A stretch of 64,000 nt of DNA from Paragorgia papillata (lineage: Eukaryota; Cnidaria; Anthozoa; Scleralcyonacea; Coralliidae). The notes beneath the pieces are model-generated. The model made no database searches. It worked only from the letters and a program-made list of their open reading frames with translations, and was not told where the DNA came from. Location: assembly GCA_035771165.1 (NCBI GenBank), contig JAWNZC010000322.1, positions 4,239,501 to 4,303,500 on the forward strand. The letters run 5' to 3'. This document shows, in pieces, positions 32,938 to 58,000 of this stretch; position 1 is the first letter of the stretch, and each line of letters starts with the position of its first letter. The translations under genes were made by a program, and so were the position numbers.

Positions 32938-33379
32938 TATAAAAATTGTATAACAATGACGATGAAGAGATGATGCCATGACGATGATGATGATGACGAC
33001 GACATTAATTATAATAATAGTAATAATTTTTCAAAAGTTGGAAACTTTTGAAAATACATCACTCTTCAACACCACCTGTTCAGATTATTCACAAAAGTAA
33101 TATTGAGTAAATAATTGCACATTTTCTTTTTAATAATTCCTTTTAGTACAAATACGCAGGAGATTATAGAAAATCGCGCGCGCTGATTGGTCGAGCTACT
33201 TCGGACTAAATTCTCGATAATCACCTACAGCGTTTAATCAAAACTTGACTCGACTCGAACTCGACTTCGTCTCGGTTATTAATCACCGATATTCACCTCG
33301 CCTTCGGCGAATAATTGTTAATTAGTAAGCGCGCTAATAATATAATCCTAAAATAATAATAATTAAGGTCTTAAACAGC
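32938..33379. other. Downstream flank of the GPCR gene
   Basis: (GAT)-rich stretch at 32975-33005; TCGACTCGAACTCGACTTCG and CGCCTTCGGCG at 33245-33310 belong to the CG-rich palindrome type. No gene. Confidence 0.4.
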
Positions 33380-34264
33380 TTAAGATGAGCGTCCAGTCTT
33401 ACAAAAATACAGTAGAAATGTCTTCCTGTAGTTCGATAAACGCCAACAATACAAAAAAGGATTTACAGCGTAGTTAACGTGAAGTAAAGTAAACAGTGAC
33501 CTATGAACATGGTAACGAAGAGAGCTTTCTGAACTTATAGTTAAAGCGTAACTTGTTTCGACAACAGATTCATAAACAATAAGTGGGGCTAGTGTTATTA
33601 TTGTTATTAGAGACACAATAAAAATTGTTCTTAGAAAGCGTTTTTCTCTCAAAAGGATTACTTTTTGTGTACTGTTCATAGTTGATGTTTGATCAGCTTG
33701 GGACATTAAATATTTTGATTTCTTCTTCAATGCGTCAGCTGTTTTGACATAAACGAAACTCGCTCCAAGAAGTATTCCAATACCAAGGCTACTTATAATG
33801 TAGATGTTAGTCAATGGGGATGTTATGTAAAGTGTGTCATATATTGAATATGCGATGCACATCATCCATTGTAATAACACCACTAAAAAGGTCTTTTTCC
33901 CAGAAACAAAGACGTTGTATTTTATTGGATGGACAACACTTAAATATCGATCCACAGCCATAAACAGAATACTGAGGCAAGAAATATACCCAGGTGCTCT
34001 AAACATACGAACAACATTGATACTGTGGACACAGAAACGCCAGTAAACGTTAACAATTCCATAGATACATGATAAAATATCTGAAACAGCCACATTCATG
34101 ATCAGATAACTCGCAGGATTTCTGAAGCATTTTAAAGGATCTTTAATAAGCCCAATCAACAGTAAAATATTGCAAACAATTCCAGCGAGTATCAAAATGT
34201 GTTGAGGGACAAGATAGTATTGTATTGAAAGCTGACGTGGAGTGCAAGCCAGTGAAGTATTCAT
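33380..34264 (-). CDS. Rhodopsin-class (class A) G-protein-coupled receptor, intronless
   Basis: 294 aa, seven hydrophobic segments. Landmarks: Asn32 in TM1 (GIVCN), Asp62 in TM2 (NVAVSD), Asp-Arg-Tyr 105-107 at the end of TM3 followed by LSVVHPIKY, Trp133 in TM4, and NPFLY (268-272) in TM7 followed by a short helix-8-like RLSNYRKTF and a Cys near the C-terminus (possible palmitoylation). TM6 lacks the usual CWxP and reads TIITLAPLIV. No Cys is visible in extracellular loop 2, so the common TM3-ECL2 disulfide is probably absent, as in melanocortin/adenosine/lipid-type receptors. N-glycosylation is possible at Asn2. Ligand unknown. Confidence 0.93.
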   Translation of the reverse strand: MNTSLACTPRQLSIQYYLVPQHILILAGIVCNILLLIGLIKDPLKCFRNPASYLIMNVAVSDILSCIYGIVNVYWRFCVHSINVVRMFRAPGYISCLSILFMAVDRYLSVVHPIKYNVFVSGKKTFLVVLLQWMMCIAYSIYDTLYITSPLTNIYIISSLGIGILLGASFVYVKTADALKKKSKYLMSQADQTSTMNSTQKVILLREKRFLRTIFIVSLITIITLAPLIVYESVVETSYALTISSESSLRYHVHRSLFTLLHVNYAVNPFLYCWRLSNYRKTFLLYFCKTGRSS

Positions 34265-34428
34265 TATCAGACGTTGTTGTCGGGACGTTGTCGATCGTAA
34301 TTCACCCCATTTGATTGACTTTGCAAGATATATAGTGTTACATCATTGTGTTCAGTTCCACCAATCAGAGCAAAGGTTTCAGTAGTTAAGAGCTATAAGA
34401 AGTGAGGTATACTTGGAATGCACGTAAG
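34265..34428 (-). promoter_or_regulatory. Probable GPCR 5' flank
   Basis: Short segment between the receptor start codon and a transposon; a TATATA-like box (about 34330-34337) lies about 65 bp upstream of the ATG on the coding strand. Inference only. Confidence 0.3.
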
Positions 34429-35516
34429 CAGGGGCGCACATTCAAAACTTCTTTGGGGGGAGGGTGCTTTTCATTCTGGGACCGACTTTTTTTATCAGTA
34501 TATAGTGCATGCATGTCTGATGTCAGCTATGGCAACGCACCTTCCCATATCAGGATCTATTTAGAGGAGTTTGGGGGCATGCCCTCCATGAAAATTTTGA
34601 AATTTGGATGCCCTGAATCACCATTTCCAGCACTCTCGGGCGAATATTTCGGTCAAAAAGGCACGGGCACGGTAAATTGATTGTCATTTTACGCTTTTTT
34701 CCGTAAAAAATGAAAACTGACATATTTACCGAGCTACCTTCTCCACAGGCATTTATTTCCCAGCTTCTTTCTTTCATAAGGGGGTGCAAATAAATTAAGA
34801 CCATCTGCGGAGGAGGTAGCGTACCGAGTTAAAGCTCGAGAAATCCCATACTACAGTACCTATACTCAAATTAAATTTATCATGCTCGTATGAATCAACG
34901 TGGACGAAGTAGGTTTAAAATTAAATATTTTAAAAGTTTGTCAAAGTTATTTTGAATTTCCGTGAGCCAACACTATGGAGTACAGCCCTAAAACAAGTTC
35001 TTTCTCAGGTATATGGAAACAGACCTCTATCGGGATACAAAAAAATCCCAATTGAAGACCAGATCTATAAAATCGGGATTTTTCTTCAGTATCACAATTG
35101 AGGTCGCATCGGGATTCGGGATTTTGAAGCAAAATCGGATAAATACCCGAGGAAATCGGAATGGTTGGATACTCTGGATCAGTCTATTTGATAAGCTTAA
35201 CGACCATCTCTCCTTAAACTCATTTCCTCATGATCAATTAAGTTCCCAAAACCATCACACCGGACGGTCAAGATGGACCGAAAAGGTAGTCGGATCGACA
35301 ATTCGGGACCGACTTTTTCAACCGACTCTCAATTGTTGGGGGGTGTCACACCACCACACCCCAGGCGTTCTGTTCTGGGGGAAAGGGTTGAGAGGAGCAG
35401 CGGAAAGAGGCTTGAGCGCGCACGGTGGAGCGCGCGCGAGAGGCGAGAAAAAAATAAAGCGAGGCGAGAAGAAAATAGGGGGGGGGGGGGGGGGCAGGGG
35501 AAAAATTGCGCCCCTG
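34429..35516. mobile_element. hAT-like non-autonomous element, 1088 bp
   Basis: Ends CAGGGGCGCA and TGCGCCCCTG, the common hAT terminus. Flanks CACGTAAG and CACGTATA are an imperfect 8-bp duplication (6 of 8). GC content rises toward the right, with a GCGCGC-rich part and a G18-like run (35479-35496). No transposase. The left part has GGGGGCATGCCCTCC, shared with other old repeats here. Confidence 0.7.
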
Positions 35517-35739
35517 CACGTATAAGACAAAGAAAGTGAATTTCCGCCATGTAATATATTACGTTGATATTTAAAAATATCACTGTAGCTGTATTTTGTC
35601 AACAGTTATTTTGTCATCATCTTTCTTTTTACCTCATGTTTTTGCCAACGCGTTCGTTAGTTACCATGCACTACCCTACCACTTTTTAAGCGCGGTCTTT
35701 CTGATGCTATATTTTAAGCGTTCTCTCGCAAGTCATGCC

Positions 35740-35985
35740 TAGTTTATAGTTGCTGATCAATATAATTGTTTTATAATTCTTGCTTCATTAATATAACTTT
35801 GTCCGTTTAGCTTTGCAGTAATTTTGCCTGATTGTTTGTATTATTATTTCTTCCAATATTTTCTTGATTTGTAATTATATATATATGTATACAGTTGGCT
35901 TTTATATATTGTTACTAGTTATCTGAGGACCCCTCTGTAAAACACTATAGGGTGATATTGGCATCCTCAATAAAGATTATTATTA
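35740..35985 (+). mobile_element. Probable non-LTR retroelement 3' UTR tail
   Basis: AT-rich sequence ending CTGAGGACCCCTCTGTAAAA...GGTGATATTGGCATCCTC then AATAAAGATTATTATTAATT. A TGGCATCCTCAATAAAGATT-type end running into (ATT) is a recurring 3' terminus of metazoan LINEs. No coding part is attached; it may be a 5'-truncated copy. Confidence 0.5.
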
Positions 35986-35989
35986 ATTG

Positions 35990-37271
35990 GCTCTTTCATA
36001 TAGAAAAGTAGCCCGCTATCAGGCTCTTTTGGAGGGTGGGAAGGAAAGGAAATACAGACGAAAGAAAGAGCATGCACGAATGCTGTGACGCAAAATTCTC
36101 ATTGGTCTATTTGCTTTTTGACGTCATAAGGGCAAATCATAAAGTTGTTATTAAGGGATAATGGTAGATGTTGTGTACTTAAGTTTCAAGACACAAAAGA
36201 TCGGACTTTGGAATGAAATTCGACACGGCGGAAAAAGTATACATAGTCAAAGCTTAATCTAGACTTGGGGTGAAATGAAGAAACAGCGAGTGTACTCAGA
36301 TTAGATAGATTGAGTAAATCTTGCAAAGATAGGAAAATTGCCAAAAATCCAGTATTTAGAATAACAATGACAAAATATTTTCAATCGACCACTTGATTTG
36401 ATTAGTTCATGATCAGTTACACACAAACGACCGATCACACTGTTTCGAAACGTTGGGCCATGAACAATAACTTTTTAAGCCACGTTCAAAAACGTTTAAT
36501 TAAGTCAGAGTATAGCATGACTGATTCTTGACCTGGCTGCGTTGGGAGTTCATTTCTTAAACTGATTAAGACGTTGGTATGGAGTGTAGCAGAAAGACAG
36601 ACGGCAGAAAAATAGGAAGACAGATGGCAGAAAAATAGGAAGCTTTTGAAATGTGGTGCAAAAAAAAGATACTCGGTCATTTGCAGGGTATATAACTGAG
36701 TATTCTACGATGAAGACAAGTACAGAGAACTGAAGCTAGAAGCCTTGAACAAACCTGCCAATTGGATAGATAAGACACATAGGGACTTTAAGATCTACGA
36801 CGCGGCTAACTCGACGACGCGGCCTTAAAAACGTTAAAAAGGAACGCATTTAAAAAGACACGGTAAAATAATTGCCGTATTTCATGTTTAAGCTTGTTTA
36901 ATGACTTTCAAGGCGCTCCACTTCTTGCTAAAACAGCTGTAGTGTCTGAGCTGAAGTCAACGTTAAGAAACAGCTCTCACTTCTCAGCGTGTTCGCGTCG
37001 TTCTGAAGACGTAAAAATGCTGAGAGTGGTGTTGTTCACAGAACGAGGACGGTATTGATATATATATATACTCTTGGGATTACAAATTATTCATTCACTT
37101 TGTTATCATTAAGAATTCTTTTGTTTTTAAGGCGCGTCATCGAGCTTGCCGCGAACGAGTATGCACAAAAGATGAAGATAACGACACACGTAGATCAAAA
37201 AAGAATATTCATTTTTACTTAAATCTGCTTCAAAAATTCTAATTATAAAAACACTTTGACACCAAAGCTGT
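35990..37271. other. Intergenic, nothing recognised
   Basis: Mixed sequence with several short frames, none with a recognisable domain. Confidence 0.5.
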
Positions 37272-37497
37272 ATTACAGTAATTTACAACTCACTTTTCAC
37301 CAAAGTGTTCGGACGTTCGTTCCGAAGTTTGTTGGGAAGTTCGAAGTTCGTTTTGAACTACGCATTTGATTGGCTGCTAGGAACCAAGCAGCCAATCAAA
37401 TGCGTAGTTTAAAACAAATTTGCACTTCCCAACGAACTTGCGAACTTCGGAACGAATTCCGAACATTTTGGTGAAAAGTGAGTTGCAAATGACTGCA
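37272..37497. mobile_element. Foldback MITE with about 95-bp arms
   Basis: AACTCACTTTTCACCAAA, GTTCGTTCCGAAGTT and GCATTTGATTGGCTGCT on the left return inverted after an 8-bp centre (AGGAACCA). Ends are slightly diverged. No clear duplication. Confidence 0.85.
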
Positions 37498-37689
37498 ATA
37501 ACATCACATTGAAGGGACGCCGTTGCTATGGAAACGCGAAAAATATCAGTATACAGATCTGATATATTTTACTTATTAAATGATTAGATATTAAATGAGA
37601 TGACGTCAGAATGTTTGCACAAATTTTAACATATTAGATATAATCATCTCTATATTTAAGATTATCGAGTAAAATCACTTGAAACGTTT

Positions 37690-39725
37690 CATGCATGTGG
37701 ATACAGACCATTAAATTGAAGAACACCGGTATAGTTTTATGCTACGTTCCAGATCTCTTATTTTCCAAAGCAAAGTTGTTTTCTCTTCAGTGCCAAATAT
37801 TTTTAGGCTGGTACTAGTTGAGCAGATGTTTACTAACTTGAGCAATTCGAAACTACAGCTTGAAGTTGGTACAAAGCACATCTTTATTCTGTGCACATAT
37901 TATGTCAGACATTACCAAAACCGATGATGCGCGGCATGGGTCCAAAAAAACATGTCATGATTTCCGCCCAAAACATTGACGAATCGTTCTGCATTCCTGA
38001 AGACACGTGATAAGTTCTGAAGACACGTGATAAGTTTTCTTGTCATTTGCTCGTTCGCGTCACAACAGGTTTTCAGCGATGTCGGGGTGGAAGTATGAAT
38101 TTAAAGTCAATTACGAAGCGAAAATCAGGACGAAGAAAGTGGGCAAAAATCTTCCTTTCCATCGAAGATGTGGAAAGTTTCGACTGTAGAGATCTTGTTT
38201 CGAGAATTCGACAGAAATGTAATGTCAAGGAAATAAATCAATTGAAATATTTAGATGCGGATCAAAATTGGGTAGATCTTCAAATTGACGACTTCGAATC
38301 TTTCCTGGATATGATTGAAACCGCACAAGTTGATAAGACCAGAGAAAAGGTTACACTTCAGATACGTGAAATCCTTTTCAATCAATCCTTTTCTTGGGTA
38401 AAAGAGCAGCTAATTTTTCACCATCGCCAGTCGTTGCCGAATATATGTACGAAATATGCTAAATGATTCACCTTCGAAGCCTCGGCGAAAGAAGTCGAAA
38501 TCTGTAGCACAGCGTTTGTTCTCAGACGAAAAATCGCGTGGTGGACTTCCAGAACTGGTATGTCCCAGCACTCCGAAGACCGCGTACGTAACTCCAACTC
38601 AAAATTTTTTTTGACAGGCTGAAAAAGGAAATACAAGAAAAAGAACACGAGCTGGACAAAAACGCGGAGAACTCCGACTAGATGTTGATGTACGAAACAG
38701 GCCTCTCTGCACAAATTGCCATGTTCCAGGACACAACAAATCAAACTGCAACTTTGAGCCATGTCTGTCTGCCACACTCTGCAAGCAAGTCAAACACCAT
38801 GGAAATGAAAAAAAGTTTGTGAAAAGCATCCGAGCTGACATCAGAGAAAAAAACAAGACATCTGAACGAAAAGAAAGCAGATCTCAAAAGCAAAAAAGCA
38901 ATGTACACGTCAATGCAAGGCACCTTTTCTTCAAAGGTTCAGGCTGACTTAATAAATAGTAAGCTGGAGAAATATTTACGAAAGACAATGGACAGTGGTC
39001 AAGCACCCAACTGGCTGTTGGTAAACAGTGATATAAGAAAGCTCTAAAATACCGTCAGATCTAAAGAACACATTCAACGTCTACTTACAACGTTTGACTA
39101 AAGATGTTCCACGCCTAAATCCAGTATTAGCGAAACTAAAGTCGATAAACATGGAATTAATCCAGCCATGAAGTTATGGGAATTGAAAGGAGTTACATTT
39201 CCGGGCGCCGAAACTCTACCAAAACCCGACGCGGGTTCAAAACATATATACAAGATATTGATCAATTGGGCTTTGAGGAACCAGAATCAATTGAGGAAGA
39301 AAACTTTTTGTTACACTGAGCATTAGAAGAAAGTCTTGTAACATCCTTAAGGCCAAGGGTTCAAATAAATATTGTCATTGATGTCTCAAATATTAAAGCC
39401 ATCCCAAATGAAGTCGTCCAAAATGAAGCCGTCGGTCGACTTAATTTATTGTTTGAGGCAGCAACTATATATTAGACGAACTTTTGGATTTGTGAACAGC
39501 GTTGAAACATGCCCAAAACTGATCACGTGTCTTCAGGAATGCAGAACGATTCGTCAATGTTTTGGGCGGAAAGCATGACATGTTTTTTTTTGGACCCAAG
39601 CCGCGCATCATCGGTTTTGGTAATAACAAAGATTTTTCACAAATCTGGGAACTATACTAATGCTATGGCAACAATATAACTTGAAAGATGTTCTTCCGTT
39701 TTGTTGTCTGTATCCACATGCAAAG
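37690..39725 (+). mobile_element. Long-inverted-repeat element carrying PB1-like/CCHC cargo
   Basis: Arms at 37911-38012 and 39524-39624 are about 97% identical inverted copies (ATTACCAAAACCGATGATGC; GCATTCCTGAAGACACGTGA). Outer, more diverged inverted matches extend to about 37690 and 39725 (GCATGTGGATACAGAC on both sides). A 19-bp direct repeat (GTTCTGAAGACACGTGATAA type) lies just inside the left arm. Between the arms is the decayed coding region described next. No known transposase domain was recognised. Confidence 0.65.
38078..38950 (+). pseudogene. PB1-like domain plus CCHC zinc-knuckle protein (frameshifted)
   Basis: First part (38078-38380): after a short KYEFKVNYEA lead, a shifted frame continues RKWAKIFLSIEDVESFDCRD, IRQKCN, LKYLDADQNWVDLQIDDFES and VTLQI, the pattern of a PB1 protein-interaction domain (acidic DxDxxW-type loop). 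Second part (38630-38830) in another frame: basic RKRTRAGQKRGELR then CTNCHVPGHNKSNC, a perfect CX2CX4HX4C zinc knuckle, and a second C...C/H cluster (CLSATLCKQVKHHG). A Lys/Glu-rich region follows with VNARHLF. Stops and frameshifts break the chain. It may be transposon cargo, a gag-like protein or a captured host gene; I do not recognise a named family. Confidence 0.55.
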
Positions 39726-41584
39726 TAATTTAATTCTACATTCAAGTATAATGATCTTCAAGTTCATCTTAAAGATATACACAATTTTCCAATATGCCAA
39801 AACGTTATGGAAACAATTTGATGTCATAGCTCATCTCATTTGAGCATCACATAAGTCCAAATATCTCAAGAACTAAGGGCGCTTTCCAATTGACAAGGTT
39901 ATACCGATCAGTTCGGCCAGAATGGACTTACTTTTGATTAGGACCAAATTTTCCAGTCTGACCATCCCAGGTCTCAAACGAATCGTGTTCCATTTAACCG
40001 GACTGACCGGTCTAACCGTGTAAATGGAAAGCCCCCTAAGTTAAATATGAAAGAGCTGTAACTCTGAAAACATGGTGAAATTAAGCCTTAATTTTACTCA
40101 GTCCCAAGCGATTACCTACACTAATCAATTGACGTCACCTAAACATAATGAAACTTTTTCCTCTGGTAGTTGAATTTCTGTGGTATTAGTACATGTATGC
40201 TTTTTAGAAGTGTTGTGGTTAAATCGAGAATAAAAAACATCCATGAAAAACATTTAGAGTTACATAGTGTAAGTATGGCTAACTGAAATTGTCGTTTTAC
40301 CTAGCTGGTTGTGACAGCACACATGCATATTAAAAATATATCCAAAATGGCGCGGACAATAATTTAGAGTAGTAATTTATTTCAAAGTGCGGTTAACTTG
40401 TTTTGATATCAATACTCTAGGCCTAAATGACATACTGGTGAATTTTCATATCACTGGTCTGCTTTCAAAACTTTTGTTCTTTTTGTTGCGCATTCCCTTC
40501 ATAATATAGAAATCTTCAAAAAAGTTGTATATATATTCATATATATATATATATATATATATGAATATATATTTAACGGTTATACCATGAGCTCGAGTTG
40601 TATATGAGCTCATACACATTTCAAGTCAGAGCTGCGATTAAATATACAGTGCTTTTAAAGCGAATATTGCGTGTTTTTTTACTGAGCATGCGCAGAAACA
40701 GTTGTACGTGTTCGTGCTCCATAATAAGTTTCATGTAGAAATAGTTGCACGTGCAACGCTTCTTCTATAGTAGAAGAATAAACTATATTAGTTTTATTAG
40801 TTTATTAGTTCGTATACAACGAGAGCGAATGGTATAACTGTTTTATTATATAACGCCATGCGTAATGATGCATTCACATGGAGTTTCTCGCTGAGTTGTT
40901 CGGTAAGCAGCTTCGAAATGTTGTATAAATGTTGCTCGAGAGGCAAAAAATGTGTGAAGCAGATCAACAGAAAAGATTAAAAGGTACTTTCATGAAGTCA
41001 AAAGGTGGGTCAGTTGTTTATATTAGTGTAGCTGTCGTGAAAAAGGTTTTGATTCAATGCAAAAATGAAACTGAAACACCTTCGGCAGTGAAACTAAATT
41101 ACTTAGTTGGTTGTTTTTGAAAAAGAACATGCTTTTTACTACTCCAAATGCTTATCTAAATAAAAAAGTCTCTTTACTGGTGATCTCCTACGAAGTGTGT
41201 GTTGTAAGCTTGATTTTAACCGTGAGTTTCTTTGTTTGGCAACAAATTAATATCAACCCGCTAGTTTAGTCGTGTTTTTTAAGTAAAAAGACGTAATTTT
41301 TAGGTGAATTTTACCATTTGACATGCTAAATTGTGTATTTGTTAATGCATTTTTACACAATATTGTTTTTTTATACATTGGTTTGAGGGTGTTGTTTTTC
41401 TGTATAAAAATCCGTCAATTTCAACTCTTTTCGGCAGTTTAAAAAAACATGCCGCCATCTGTTTTTCCTCTACTAGCAGGATATGAGCTGATAGCCTAGT
41501 AGTAGGGAACCAATCAGATTTCGCAAAAGCTCATATCCGATAGCATGCTATATAATAAATATGAATATATATATATATATATAT
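39726..41584. other. Intergenic with AT palindromes
   Basis: (AT)n with TATATTCATATATAT...ATATGAATATATA at 40530-40572 and ATAAATATGAATATATAT at 41560-41583. GAGCTCATA-type motifs occur inverted near both (40590-40615; 41510-41540), so this could be a roughly 1-kb MITE. No gene. Confidence 0.35.
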
Positions 41585-41860
41585 TAATAATTCATGAGGA
41601 AAACACAAAGAAAAATCATAACCGTATCGTGGTTTTATATCTGATAAAATTTTCTCCTGATTTAGATAAACTTTAGCTTTGATTTTCTCGCCTTAGACAA
41701 CGTTATTTTTCAAAATTACTTCGCCAACGAACTTGCCAAATGGTAATCGTTTTTTAAGCCATTCAAAACACTCGCAGAACGTGTTTTATCAGATCTAAAA
41801 CACTCGGCTTCGCCTCGTGTTTTATATCCGATAAAGCCCTCCTGCTCGTGTTTTAAATAG
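41585..41860 (-). mobile_element. Repeat E copy 2
   Basis: Inverted relative to 32441-32715: AATAATTCATGAGGAAAACA at the left, ACTCGGCTTCGCCTCGTGTT near the right. Similarity is clear across the whole length with indels. Confidence 0.75.
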
Positions 41861-41876
41861 TACATATATATACACT

Positions 41877-43630
41877 GTAAATTCAAAAGAGTCGTTTTGA
41901 CCCTTTCAAAGGAGTCGTTTTTGTGACCCCAGGACGACCCCTCCGAAGGAGTCGTTTTGACTCCTTCTAAGCCTACTCTTCCGAATAGTCATTTGTACTC
42001 CTTTGAAGGAGTCATTTTGACCATTTCAAGGGTACTTTAAAAACTCTTCAGAGGAGTCATTTTGACTCTTTTGCTGGGTCAATTCTGCTTCTTTTGGACT
42101 CATTTCTACTATTTTTAATGAGTAATTTTGACCCTTATTTTCGGTAATTTCTACTCTTATTTTGGGGTCGTTATTACTCTTATATGGGGTCATTTCTACT
42201 GTGACTTTGTGTTTAATATTTCGACAATTATTCAGTCCTACATGGTCATTTATCAAACCTTGAATCCCAAAGGCAATTTCTCTATGCTATATTCGTCCAG
42301 CACTTCACAGTTCAAAACGGGCTTATAGGAAATCAAATATTAGAAAAACCTAACTCGGCCGCGAAACCTGAAAGCATTAATACTGTGAATGAATTACTTT
42401 AGACACCAACAAAATGTAAAGTTGCAAGACCAAAACAAGTCAAGATCAAATTATAATCATATAGTTAAAACAAATATAGCATGAAACGATTATAGTAGCA
42501 TTTAGACGATTAGCTTCGCCATTAGAATATACAACGAATATACAATATCCAGCGAATATACAACACCAACGGCGTTTGTTAGAAGGGAATATTTTGTTGT
42601 CGTTGTTAGTATTCCTTCCTCAAAAGTCTTTACTTCATTAGTGCTATATCTATCCGAGTAATTCGTTGAATTTCTTTCGGAAATCTTTTGTTGAACTCCA
42701 TTGACATAAACGTTTCTGTTGTCGACAGCGTGACCAAGTTTATTATGAATATGATCGGATCAAGCATAGTTTGATGAATAAATTAAGTGGATCAAAATTC
42801 GCGTTTTGTGATTGGTTGAGCCTCATGGTGGACCTCTGCGAAGACAGTGCTGTTTATTCAAGCGTCACATAAGCGTCGCTTGATTGCCTGATTGGCTGAG
42901 ATTGATCCGCTTGGTTCGAAAAGAACTGTGAAAGCTCCGTTGAAATATAATTGCTAAAAGTAGAGCATTGTCGAGAGTATTGCAATTTAAAACTGGAATA
43001 CGGATATTAAGCCCAAAAATATAGTTTCCTTTTGATTTGTTCGTATTTTATGGAATGACTGTTCCTTCTATACTGAATGCTCTTTTAGACGTTCTCACCA
43101 TTATAATAAATTGATTATTATAAATAAGTTTCAAGTGATATATGCTTTCGGTATACATCACTTAACCCAAGCGGCATTGGTGTATACAGACTATATACTA
43201 TATACTGTCGATATGACATTTTTGACTTTATCGGTACGCCACGATTTACCGCGTTCCTTTTATCTGAATGATATGCGTGACATGCATAAACAAAAAGCAT
43301 AGCTAATGCTCTTCACTCCACCAAGGAGTAAAACGACTCTTGATGAATTGACTTTATCAAGGAGTAAAGCGACTCTTTTGGTGAATCGACTCCGGTAATC
43401 GAGGAGTAACGCGACTCTTTGTTCACTCCATAAAGAGTCAGACGATCCCACCAGGAGTCCTATGACTCTAAAAGAGAATGCAGAGACTCCGGCAAAGAAT
43501 CGTTTTGACTCCACATTAGGGTCAAAACAACTCTTGGAGTAAAAATGACTCCTTGAAATAGTCGAAACGACCCCCAGATTAAAAGAGTTGAAATGACTCC
43601 TTGGGGTCAAAACGACTCTTTTGAATTTAC
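41877..43630. mobile_element. 1.75-kb TIR element with GAGTC-rich arms
   Basis: Ends GTAAATTCAAAAGAGTCGTT and AACGACTCTTTTGAATTTAC are perfect inverses. Each arm (41877-42200 and 43310-43630) is an array of degenerate GAGTCGTTTTGACTCC-like units, about 20-30 bp spaced. The centre (42300-43300) is unique, AT-rich and without a transposase frame. Superfamily not assigned; no clear duplication, the right edge meets a retrozyme copy. Confidence 0.8.
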
Positions 43631-43850
43631 CTATTAGCGATAATGCAACGCTCACTACCCTTGTGGAAGTTTGAGCACTCTGGGCCCATGCGCACTTCAC
43701 GCTATCTGAATGTACTTCACCGATGCTGTCCCACATGCGGTTGTCACCGACGATCGCATGTGTATAAGTAATTGATGAAATTCATTCAGATTGTTCCAAG
43801 CTACACTGATGAGCTGTTGTACAGCGAAACACCGTGTCTGTATACACGTT
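43631..43850 (+). mobile_element. Retrozyme-like repeat, third copy
   Basis: From TATTAGCGATAATGCAACGC to the hammerhead at its end; nearly identical to the units at 4251-4738 despite being 39 kb away. It lies antisense immediately downstream of the LRR gene stop codon, so it would be in that gene's 3' UTR. Confidence 0.8.
43793..43850 (+). ncRNA. Hammerhead ribozyme, retrozyme copy 3
   Basis: Core CTGATGA, helix II GCTGT/ACAGC, GAAA, cleavage triplet GTC (43836-43838). Helix I is shortened because the downstream side reads TGTATACACG instead of TGTAGATTG, leaving four pairs next to the core. Confidence 0.78.
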
Positions 43851-43857
43851 ATACGTG

Positions 43858-58000
<14,143 letters not shown>

